From NCBI GenBank assembly GCA_028875955.1, contig JAGWTX010000208.1:1-5105 (forward strand): a DNA stretch of 5,105 bases, in the 5' to 3' direction. Shown in pieces: positions 1 through 5,105 of the stretch. Position 1 is the stretch's first letter. Each line of letters begins with the position of its first letter. A model generated the notes under the pieces. The model was given only the letters and a program-made list of their open reading frames with translations, was not told where the DNA came from and did not search any database. The position numbers and the translations under genes are program-made. This stretch comes from Bacteroidota bacterium (lineage in GTDB: Bacteria; Bacteroidota; Bacteroidia; Chitinophagales; Chitinophagaceae).

Positions 1-326
1 AATTGGAAATAACTGGCCCTGAACCTTCCGTTAACGATCTCGCCCTGCACTTTTGCTTTGCGAACCGCATGACAGAAACCGTCTTTTGCATGTGCGTCAC
101 CATGATCATCAATATTTGTACCGTCTACAAAATAGGTTTTCCCGTTCATCCGGATCGCCAGGTCGCAGCTTTTCCCTTTCATCCCGAATTGACACTCGCC
201 ACAGGCTGCATCAACCATGACTAATTTTTTTTGCGGATCGGGCTTATTGGGTTCTGCCGCTTTTTGCTGCGCAGATAAAGTAAGGGTCCCGATTCCCAGA
301 CAAATTATTAAGGATACTAATTTCAT
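1..326 (-). CDS. DUF6370-like secreted Cys/His-rich small protein (3' end beyond window)
   Basis: The reading frame is open from ATG at 326 to the left edge, giving 108 residues without a stop. Residues 1-19 form a signal peptide: K2, a hydrophobic core (LVSLIICLGIGTLTL) and a likely signal peptidase I cut after LSA (19), so the product is probably periplasmic. C9 is too early and in the wrong context for a lipobox. A polar Pro/Lys linker (about 20-34) precedes a compact domain with CGEC (C42, C45), C54, the segment DGTNIDDHGDAHA (68-80; H75, H79) and FCH (C85, H86). I recognise this layout from memory as the DUF6370 type, short Bacteroidota proteins of unknown function. The spacing of Cys and His suggests metal binding or disulfides, which is inference. 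Known relatives end soon after this point, so probably only a few residues are missing. The start has an A-rich leader without Shine-Dalgarno. It lies 49 bp downstream of the acetyltransferase gene, with no terminator between. Confidence 0.8.
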   Translation of the reverse strand, partial: MKLVSLIICLGIGTLTLSAQQKAAEPNKPDPQKKLVMVDAACGECQFGMKGKSCDLAIRMNGKTYFVDGTNIDDHGDAHAKDGFCHAVRKAKVQGEIVNGRFRASYFQ

Positions 327-375
327 ATGTTTGTTTTTTATTTCTCTTATTTAGCCCTGTCCTTTTGCTACCCGT

Positions 376-828
376 TTATCCGATTTTTTTTGAATAGCAA
401 ACGCTGTTCTCCACACCGATATACTGTCCATAGTTAGGTGTAATCAAATAACCACATTTTTGATAGAGTGCCATGGCTTCTACCTGTCGTTTGCCTGTTT
501 CGAGTACTGTTTTTTGATAGCCGAGTTCTTTTGCCCATTTTTCGAGTTCCCGTAATATCTCCTGTGCAATGCCCTTTCCTCTATGATCCGGTGAAACATA
601 CATACGTTTTACTTCCATGGATGTTTCGTCAAATGCTTTGATGGCGCCACAGGCAATGGCTTCCTCGTTTTCAAAAACCAGGACTACATTTTTAAGTGCA
701 TCAATTTTATTAAACTGATCATAAAAACCATGTTCATCTCCATCCATGATAGTGAGATAAGCATCCAATTCTTTTACAAGATATACAAATGCAGCATGAG
801 AAGAATCTGTTCTGATAAGATTGATCAT
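376..828 (-). CDS. GNAT family N-acetyltransferase
   Basis: A complete 150-residue frame, ATG to TAA, of normal length for a single GNAT domain. Such enzymes transfer acetyl from acetyl-CoA to an amine in the cytoplasm. The N-terminal part (about 1-45) is the variable acceptor side. A beta strand, VVLVFENEEAIACGAIKAF (48-66), leads into motif A, VKRMYVSPDHRGKGIA (73-88), whose HRGKGIA is the R/Q-x-x-G-x-G/A pyrophosphate loop for CoA. Then come helix 3 (89-102), strand VLETGKRQ (108-115) and motif B, ALYQKCGY (120-127), including the Tyr/Cys-containing turn usual in the family. The LETG...A.ALYxKCGY pattern places it with the general COG0454/COG0456-type acetyltransferases. The substrate cannot be read from the sequence. 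The stretch AAAGG ends four bases before the ATG and is a modest ribosome-binding candidate. It is co-directional with the permease 94 bp upstream, but nothing ties the two functionally. Confidence 0.9.
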   Translation of the reverse strand: MINLIRTDSSHAAFVYLVKELDAYLTIMDGDEHGFYDQFNKIDALKNVVLVFENEEAIACGAIKAFDETSMEVKRMYVSPDHRGKGIAQEILRELEKWAKELGYQKTVLETGKRQVEAMALYQKCGYLITPNYGQYIGVENSVCYSKKIG

Positions 829-846
829 AGGGCCTTTATTTGCATG

Positions 847-858
847 GAACCAAGGTTC
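847..858. repeat. short inverted repeat upstream of the acetyltransferase gene
   Basis: GAACC-AA-GGTTC is a perfect 5-bp inverted repeat with a two-base centre, lying 19-30 bases upstream of the acetyltransferase start. The centre is too tight for an RNA hairpin, so if it matters at all it would be as a DNA operator half-site pair. A repeat of this size is readily expected by chance. On the minus strand, TAATTTTA (872-865), just upstream of it, resembles the Bacteroidota -7 element TAnnTTTG at all but the last base, but no TTG-type -33 element sits at the right distance. Confidence 0.2.
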
Positions 859-870
859 TCAGTTTAAAAT

Positions 871-911
871 TACGCAGATTTTGCCACTGAGGCATAGAAA
901 CACAGAATAAA
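871..911. repeat. possible degenerate intergenic repeat (CACxGAGGCAxAGAxACACAGA type)
   Basis: Within the permease-acetyltransferase gap, the plus strand reads TACGCAGATT, then TTGCCACTGAGGCATAGA and AACACAGAATAAA. From memory this resembles the 'cgcagattttgccacagaggcacagagacacagag' class of sequences that recurs between genes in many Bacteroidota and other bacterial genomes. It has a purine-rich, roughly 8-10-base periodic look (CACTGAG, GCATAGA, ACACAGA). Only one partial copy is visible, so its status as a repeat rests on recall and cannot be shown within the window. No coding potential is seen here. Confidence 0.35.
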
Positions 912-922
912 AGGGATCCGAT

Positions 923-2233
923 TTAAGACTTTCTTTTTTGCAGGAATTTTTTTGCTGCATACAACATGCTTAACGCCAAAGCAAAAACAGCGAGACCCTG
1001 TAACTCTTCGCGCGATAAGCCGGTGAGCAACCAAATGATCACGATTGCCGCCAGAACCGGGATGATCACACCGCCGCGTAAACGGAAGGTTTCGTTTTTT
1101 TCAGGTGATGGTTTTTTCCGAAGCTTAATAGCAGCCAGTACGGCACCAAAATAAACGATCAGGGCTGATGCGCTGGAAATAGTGGCAAGGGTTTTAAACT
1201 CGCCTGTGATTGCAAAAACCAGGTCAATACAGACATACACTATGATCGCTGTGGTGGGTGTTAGATATTTTGGATGGATTTTTGAAAGTGGTTTGGGAAG
1301 CAGACCATCCCTGGCACCACTATATAAAATCCTGGGTATCGACAACACTTCTGTACCCAATGTCCCAAACATAGAGATCGCCGTTACTACAATTATCAAT
1401 ATGCTTCCTGTTTTACCAAACACCTTTCCTGCCACTGCGGCCAATGGTGCATCTTGATAGGCTGCAATGGTTTCGCCCAGCACGCCCTGTGTAACGAGTT
1501 GAATACCCATGTACAATAAAAGGATGAGCAACACCGCCAGAAAAATACCGATCGGAACCGTGCGTGATGGATTCTTGATTTCACCACCGTTACTCAAGGG
1601 GGTTTCCAAACCCATAAACGCAAAGAATAACAGAAGTGAAGAGCTGACAAGATGGGTAATAGTTGGCGTGCTGATCCATTTCAGATTATCCGGTGAGATA
1701 TAGAAAGCTGCAACCCCCACCAGCACAATCAATGGAATGATTTTTCCTACGGCCGTAAGCTCCACCAAACGAATACCATTTTTAACACTGCGGATATTCA
1801 GATATGCAAGCCCGCCAAAGATCACTACGAAAAAAACCGCTCTAAACAATCCATTGGTGAACACCGGAAAAAAATAACCCAGCGTATCTGCCAATGCATT
1901 GGCAATGGCGGCATCAGAAAACACACAGGATCCCAGCCAGTAAATATTGTTAGCCAGGAAACCGGCAAAGGGACCAAACGCTTTTTCAATATAGGTATAC
2001 GTGCCCCCGCTGATATGGGTATTACTGCCCAGCTCGGCAAAACAGAGAGCCACCAAAAAAATCACCAGTCCGCAAACCAGGTAAGCAAGTATGGCAGCAG
2101 CACCAAGATTGGCAGCAACAATTGCCGGTATCACAAAAATGCCTGTGCCTACTGTAATATTGATGATAGCCAGGACCAGGGACCTGACGCCAATTTCTTT
2201 TTTTAGGTTTTCCTTTACCGCTTCTTTTGACAT
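923..2233 (-). CDS. APC superfamily amino acid permease
   Basis: A complete 436-residue inner-membrane transporter of the amino acid-polyamine-organocation superfamily (LeuT fold), of typical length for bacterial members. About twelve hydrophobic segments can be placed, near 16-39, 44-66, 88-117, 130-148, 158-180, 194-213, 226-250, 276-297, 327-344, 348-368, 387-405 and 411-428, with short cytoplasmic ends. Diagnostic motifs are the unwound TM1 VGTGIFVIP (28-36), the SGGTYTYIEKAFGPF loop before TM3 (75-89), the TM6 unwound segment FAFMGLE (204-210) followed by GEIKNPSRTVPIGI (217-230), and RILYSGARDGLLPK (301-314) with HPKYLTP (320-326) after TM8. The GPFAGFLANNIYWLG stretch recalls AdiC-type carriers. 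However, by eye AdiC Trp202 aligns with Phe204 here, so an arginine/agmatine exchanger is not supported. The substrate is unknown, most likely an amino acid or amine. The start has no visible Shine-Dalgarno. It is preceded by a 134-bp gap after the dinB-like gene and followed by a 94-bp gap, with no obvious terminator in either. Confidence 0.93.
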   Translation of the reverse strand: MSKEAVKENLKKEIGVRSLVLAIINITVGTGIFVIPAIVAANLGAAAILAYLVCGLVIFLVALCFAELGSNTHISGGTYTYIEKAFGPFAGFLANNIYWLGSCVFSDAAIANALADTLGYFFPVFTNGLFRAVFFVVIFGGLAYLNIRSVKNGIRLVELTAVGKIIPLIVLVGVAAFYISPDNLKWISTPTITHLVSSSLLLFFAFMGLETPLSNGGEIKNPSRTVPIGIFLAVLLILLLYMGIQLVTQGVLGETIAAYQDAPLAAVAGKVFGKTGSILIIVVTAISMFGTLGTEVLSIPRILYSGARDGLLPKPLSKIHPKYLTPTTAIIVYVCIDLVFAITGEFKTLATISSASALIVYFGAVLAAIKLRKKPSPEKNETFRLRGGVIIPVLAAIVIIWLLTGLSREELQGLAVFALALSMLYAAKKFLQKRKS

Positions 2234-2267
2234 AGGTATATCATTGAATGGTTATGCGCAGGGATAG

Positions 2268-2275
2268 AAAACCTA
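2268..2275 (-). promoter_or_regulatory. weak -7-like element upstream of the permease
   Basis: On the minus strand TAGGTTTT matches the Bacteroidota -7 consensus TAnnTTTG except at the last base. It lies 34-42 bases before the permease ATG, which would give a leader of roughly 28 bases. I find no TTG-type -33 element 19-21 bases further upstream, so this is only a candidate. The rest of the 134-bp gap (2234-2367) shows no hairpin-plus-T-tract, small gene or strong repeat, only GCCTGTT occurring twice 60 bp apart (2281 and 2341). Confidence 0.18.
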
Positions 2276-2367
2276 GGCACGCCTGTTAATCTTTATGCGA
2301 TTCCATACTGAATATACGGTTTCCTGTGAATGATGATACAGCCTGTTTTGACCCGCTTACCGGTTTA

Positions 2368-2841
2368 TTAGCCAATTTTCCGATACCGGGTACCTATGTA
2401 ATCTACAAAATCAGGTTCGATCCCCTGTTGACGAAGTATGGTTTGAATCTGTGCGCGGTGATGAATGGAATGATAATTCAGTTGCAGGGCGATGTCGGCA
2501 GGGGTAGCCGCCCAGGTGGTTCCGTCAAAACCTACAAAAGAAACTTCTGTTGATAAACTTTCTTCTGTCTGTGTTGCAAGATAATCGGTCCATAGAGTAA
2601 GACTTTTCTGCCATTCTTTGGCAAGATCCGATATGGGATAAACCGGGTCCCACCAGGACATTTCTCTGACAGCCGGATCCTGTTTCAGTCTGGCCATCCA
2701 TTTATATTGGGAATTGATCAGGTGACTAAAAAGCCGGACACTCTCTTCGGGATCCGGCAGGGCCTGCATTTTGGAAAGCAGTTGAAGATTGGTTTGGTGA
2801 TTGTACTGAAAAGTGTCCAGCAAATAGGTTTTCATTTCCAT
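2368..2841 (-). CDS. DinB/YfiT-family four-helix-bundle protein (putative metal-dependent enzyme)
   Basis: A complete 157-residue frame, the usual length for the DinB_2/YfiT-like superfamily. It shows the family plan of four helices with a three-histidine metal site: H40 in LFSHLINSQYKWMARL (37-52), and H124 and H128 in LNYHSIHHRAQI (121-132), which is the hallmark Hx3H helix followed by R-x-Q. A Trp-rich stretch, SWWDPVYP (62-69), sits between helices 2 and 3. Family members bind Ni, Zn or similar. Some are thiol (bacillithiol or mycothiol) S-transferases and most have no known substrate. The name comes from a damage-inducible Bacillus gene and is unrelated to DNA polymerase IV. The first ATG (2841) and one two codons later (2835) are equally possible starts, and neither has a good ribosome-binding site. 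It lies 61 bp downstream of uvrB with no terminator between, so read-through from uvrB is plausible. Cellular location is inferred to be cytoplasmic, since no signal peptide is seen. Confidence 0.88.
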   Translation of the reverse strand: MEMKTYLLDTFQYNHQTNLQLLSKMQALPDPEESVRLFSHLINSQYKWMARLKQDPAVREMSWWDPVYPISDLAKEWQKSLTLWTDYLATQTEESLSTEVSFVGFDGTTWAATPADIALQLNYHSIHHRAQIQTILRQQGIEPDFVDYIGTRYRKIG

Positions 2842-2902
2842 CTTTCGGCAGTCAGATTGTTTATCTAATCTACAAAAGAGATATTGAAAAAGTTACCTGT
2901 TT

Positions 2903-4948
2903 TTAAGCTGTTTTCATTTCGGTCAGTTCTTTCTGCAAACGGAACATTTCATCACGTAACCTGGCTGCTTCAATAAAATCCAGGTCACGGGCTGCTTTTT
3001 CCATTTCCTTTTTGGTTCGGTTAATGGCTTTTTCCATTTGCGGTATGGTCTGATAACTTACCTGTTCCTCTGCTGCGGTATGGTTTACCAGTTCCGCATC
3101 CTTTTGCAGCGCATAGGGATTGGATGGATCATATCCTTTGATATCCAGAACCGATCCTTGTGCAAAAACCTGCTCCCGTGATTTTAAGATGGTTTTGGGT
3201 GTTATGCCGTGCTCCGCATTATACTGCAACTGTTTCTCCCTTCTCCGGGAGGTTTCATCAATGGTGCGTTGCATACTTTCCGTTATTGTGTCGGCATAAA
3301 AAATTACCCTGCCATCCACATTTCTCGCTGCCCGGCCTGCCGTCTGGGTAAGCGATCTTTCATTACGTAGAAACCCTTCCTTATCGGCATCCAGTATCGC
3401 CACCAATGCCACTTCCGGCAGATCCAGTCCTTCACGCAAAAGATTCACACCCACCAATACGTTTATTTCCCCCAGCCTGAGCTGTCGTAAAATCTCAACC
3501 CTTTCCAGGGTATCCACATCACTATGGATGTATTTGGATTTGATGTTGATCCGTCCCAGGTATTTGTCCATTTCTTCGGCCATCCGTTTGGTTAATGTGG
3601 TTACCAGCACCCGATAACCCTGAGCCACGGTTTTGTCGATCTCATCCAGCAGATCATCAATCTGGTTCACACTGGGTCTGATCTCGATCGGCGGATCAAG
3701 AAGACCCGTAGGTCTTACAATCTGTTCGATCACCACGCCCCCGGTTTTCTCCAGTTCATAATCACCCGGTGTGGCACTGACAAAGATCGTCTGACCAATC
3801 AGGCTTTCGAATTCATGAAAATTGAGCGGCCGGTTATCCATGGCACTGGGTAAGCGGAATCCGTAATCCACCAATACCAGTTTACGGCTCCGGTCACCCC
3901 CATACATACCCGCAACCTGGGATACCGTCTGATGGCTTTCATCGATCACACATAAAAAATCTTTGGGAAAATAATCCAGCAAACAGAAGGGCCTGGTACC
4001 CGGGCGGCGTCTGTCAAAAAACCGGGAATAGTTTTCAATACCGTTACAATAACCCAGCTCCCGGATCATTTCAATATCATATTCCACCCTTTCTTTCAAT
4101 CGTTGTGCTTCAATATATTTACCACTCTCCTTGAAATAAGCCACCTGGGCCATCATCTCATCCTGGATTTCATGCATCACTTCCACGATCATGTCCTTGG
4201 GTGCCAGATAAAGGGTCGCCGGAAAGATGGCCGCATTTTCCATCACACCGATGCGTTTACTGGTTCCGGTATCAATGCTTTCAATCTCTTCAATCTCATC
4301 CCCGAAAAAAGTGATCCTGTAACCGAAATCCACATAAGGCAGGTTGATGTCCACCGTATCCCCTTTTACACGAAAGGTTCCGCGTGTAAAATCCCCTTGG
4401 GAGCGGTTGTATAAAGAATTGACCAATGCATGCAGAAAGCCCTGTCTTGAGATCACCATTCCTTTGTGAATCCTGATGATCCCGTTTTCATATTCCGTTG
4501 GGTTACCCATACCATAGATACAGCTCACACTTGCCACCACAATGATATCCCTTCTTCCGCTCAACAATTGAGAGGTAGCCTGTAACCGGAGTTTATCCAG
4601 CTCCTCGTTTATACTCAGGTCCTTTTCGATATAGGTATCGCTAACCGGCATATAGGCTTCCGGTTGGTAGTAATCATAATAGCTTACAAAATACCCGACG
4701 GCGTTCTCCGGGAAAAACTGTTTGAATTCGCCATAAAGTTGTGCCACCAGGGTCTTATTGTGTGTCAGTACCAGGGTTGGGCGCTGGGTTTGCTGAATCA
4801 CGTTGGCAATGGTAAAGGTTTTACCAGATCCGGTAACTCCCAGCAATGTTTGAAAGGGCTCACCCTGGTTCACACCATCGGTAAGCTGACGGATAGCAGA
4901 AGGTTGGTCGCCTGCAGGAGAATAGTCGGAATGTAAAATAAAGGGCAT
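2903..4948 (-). CDS. uvrB: UvrABC system protein B (excision nuclease subunit UvrB)
   Basis: A full-length 681-residue UvrB (E. coli has 673) that acts in nucleotide excision repair. UvrA loads it at lesions, it verifies damage by ATP-driven strand opening, and it recruits UvrC for dual incision. Visible hallmarks in order: N-terminal SDYSPAGDQPSAI (7-19); Walker A GVTGSGKT (37-44, K43); the damage-probing beta-hairpin YFVSYYDYYQPEAYMP (86-101), rich in Tyr; IVVASVSCIYGMGNP (136-150); the UvrA-interacting domain 2 (about 155-250); ENYSRFFDRRRPG (305-317); the Walker B-type box DESH (336-339); SATP (391-394); VGVNLLREGLDLPEV (499-513, motif V); QTAGRAARN (535-543, motif VI with arginine fingers); and a C-terminal UVR coiled coil (about 636-671) that contacts UvrC. 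All key residues are intact. The ATG at 4948 puts the N-terminus where homologues start. There is no Shine-Dalgarno, and the leader has two inverted repeats. No upstream gene partner is complete in the window. Confidence 0.99.
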   Translation of the reverse strand: MPFILHSDYSPAGDQPSAIRQLTDGVNQGEPFQTLLGVTGSGKTFTIANVIQQTQRPTLVLTHNKTLVAQLYGEFKQFFPENAVGYFVSYYDYYQPEAYMPVSDTYIEKDLSINEELDKLRLQATSQLLSGRRDIIVVASVSCIYGMGNPTEYENGIIRIHKGMVISRQGFLHALVNSLYNRSQGDFTRGTFRVKGDTVDINLPYVDFGYRITFFGDEIEEIESIDTGTSKRIGVMENAAIFPATLYLAPKDMIVEVMHEIQDEMMAQVAYFKESGKYIEAQRLKERVEYDIEMIRELGYCNGIENYSRFFDRRRPGTRPFCLLDYFPKDFLCVIDESHQTVSQVAGMYGGDRSRKLVLVDYGFRLPSAMDNRPLNFHEFESLIGQTIFVSATPGDYELEKTGGVVIEQIVRPTGLLDPPIEIRPSVNQIDDLLDEIDKTVAQGYRVLVTTLTKRMAEEMDKYLGRINIKSKYIHSDVDTLERVEILRQLRLGEINVLVGVNLLREGLDLPEVALVAILDADKEGFLRNERSLTQTAGRAARNVDGRVIFYADTITESMQRTIDETSRRREKQLQYNAEHGITPKTILKSREQVFAQGSVLDIKGYDPSNPYALQKDAELVNHTAAEEQVSYQTIPQMEKAINRTKKEMEKAARDLDFIEAARLRDEMFRLQKELTEMKTA

Positions 4949-4952
4949 CAGG

Positions 4953-4970
4953 AACTTTAAGCGTAAAGTT
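4953..4970. repeat. perfect 7-bp inverted repeat just upstream of the uvrB start
   Basis: AACTTTA-AGCG-TAAAGTT is a perfect 7-bp inverted repeat with a four-base spacer, ending five bases before the uvrB ATG (which reads leftward at 4948). On the minus strand, TAACTTTA (4971-4964) also matches the Bacteroidota -7 consensus TAnnTTTG at all but the last base. If that is the promoter, the repeat would be an operator over the start site. If transcription starts further upstream, it would be a small hairpin at the translation start. No TTG-type -33 element lies at the proper 19-21 base spacing: TTTG at 5003-5000 is 28 bases away. Confidence 0.35.
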
Positions 4971-4987
4971 ACATCTATCCCCTATTT

Positions 4988-5004
4988 CTTTTCGCATGCA
5001 AAAG
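4988..5004. promoter_or_regulatory. imperfect palindrome in uvrB upstream region, candidate operator
   Basis: On the minus strand CTTTT-GCATGCG-AAAAG gives 5-bp outer arms around a seven-base centre that itself contains the palindrome GCATGC. It lies 40-56 bases upstream of the uvrB ATG, between the upstream terminator and the start, where a regulator or promoter would sit. It does not match the E. coli (CTG-N10-CAG) or Bacillus LexA boxes, so no regulator is assigned. Short A/T arms of this kind do arise by chance. Confidence 0.25.
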
Positions 5005-5026
5005 GGTCCGGATATTCAGATACGAC

Positions 5027-5083
5027 AAAAAATAACCGGGCCCTTGTATTTACAGAAAACAACCTGCGAATACAAAGGCCCGG
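5027..5083 (-). terminator. rho-independent terminator of a minus-strand gene beyond the right edge
   Basis: The plus strand has CCGGGCCCTTGTATT (5036-5050) and AATACAAAGGCCCGG (5069-5083). Read as minus-strand RNA, these form a continuous 15-bp stem in which the only non-Watson-Crick position (5076 with 5043) is a G-U wobble. The 18-base loop may close further with a 3-bp CAG/CTG helix. The stem is followed on the minus strand by TTATTTTTT (5035-5027). There is no T-tract on the other side, and on the plus strand the wobble becomes a C-A mismatch, so the terminator works in the minus direction only. It should insulate uvrB from an upstream co-directional gene, whose possible end (GGT TTA-type context, in-frame TAA at 5087-5085) lies a few bases away. 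Confidence 0.82.
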
Positions 5084-5105
5084 ATTAACCCAAGATCCCC
5101 CAACC

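Noticed and set aside
3..224. A 73-codon open frame on the plus strand at the left edge
   Set aside because: It is antisense to the signal-peptide-bearing DUF6370-like gene, which fits a known family layout. The plus frame resembles nothing I know.
327..375. Search for a promoter or terminator between the acetyltransferase and the DUF6370-like gene
   Set aside because: The 49 bases are A/T-rich near the start codon but contain no TAnnTTTG/TTG pair at proper spacing and no stem followed by a T-run.
1182..1457. A 91-codon open frame on the plus strand inside the permease gene
   Set aside because: It is antisense to conserved permease motifs (TM7-TM9 region), and its composition looks like a reverse-strand shadow of hydrophobic codons.
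2326..2553. A 75-codon open frame on the plus strand overlapping the 3' end of the DinB-like gene
   Set aside because: It covers the conserved Hx3H helix of the DinB-like protein on the other strand and shows no family features.
2854..2871. Hairpin AGATT-N8-AATCT between uvrB and the DinB-like gene, considered as a uvrB terminator
   Set aside because: Only five A/T-rich pairs, an eight-base loop and no following T-tract on the minus strand, so it is not a credible terminator.
4103..4414. A 103-codon open frame on the plus strand, antisense within uvrB
   Set aside because: It lies wholly opposite an intact, strongly conserved uvrB region. Its translation has no recognisable domain and it has no promoter or ribosome-binding site.
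1..5105. A new defence, mobile or biosynthetic system
   Set aside because: The five genes are intact members of known families in a plain co-directional array. There are no integrase or transposase genes, no long direct or tandem repeats, no CRISPR-like spacing and no marked composition shift that I can see.

Overview
The window looks like ordinary chromosomal DNA of a member of the Bacteroidota. A Chitinophagaceae-like relative is my best guess, but that is an inference. The pointers are a small secreted Cys/His-rich protein of a type I know mainly from Bacteroidota (DUF6370-like), start codons without a clear Shine-Dalgarno sequence, A/T-rich leaders and moderate GC content. I see no phage, transposase, CRISPR, rRNA or tRNA signal.

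All five genes lie on the minus strand and fill most of the window. In transcription order (right to left) they are uvrB (4948-2903), a DinB/YfiT-type four-helix metal-site protein (2841-2368), an APC-superfamily amino acid permease (2233-923), a GNAT acetyltransferase (828-376), and the nearly complete DUF6370-like exported protein (326 to the left edge). The gaps are 61, 134, 94 and 49 bp. No convincing terminator lies between any two genes, so partial co-transcription is possible, but the gaps are long enough for separate promoters.

On the right, 4949-5105 holds no complete gene. It has a strong minus-strand intrinsic terminator (15-bp stem, then TTATTTTTT), which should end a transcript entering from beyond the right edge. 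Next come about 80 bp of uvrB leader with two short inverted repeats and a promoter-like element. The gap between the permease and the acetyltransferase contains a sequence resembling a degenerate copy of a 'CACxGAGGCAxAGA' type intergenic repeat.

Functionally the genes are mostly unrelated: nucleotide excision repair (uvrB), an uncharacterised metal-dependent DinB-fold protein, amino acid transport, small-molecule or protein acetylation, and an envelope protein of unknown role. The uvrB-dinB adjacency is the only pairing that hints at a shared theme (DNA damage or stress), and the evidence for it is weak. I did not find a clearly new biological system. The items most worth a second look are the conserved-looking Cys/His layout of the DUF6370-like protein and the structured region upstream of uvrB.
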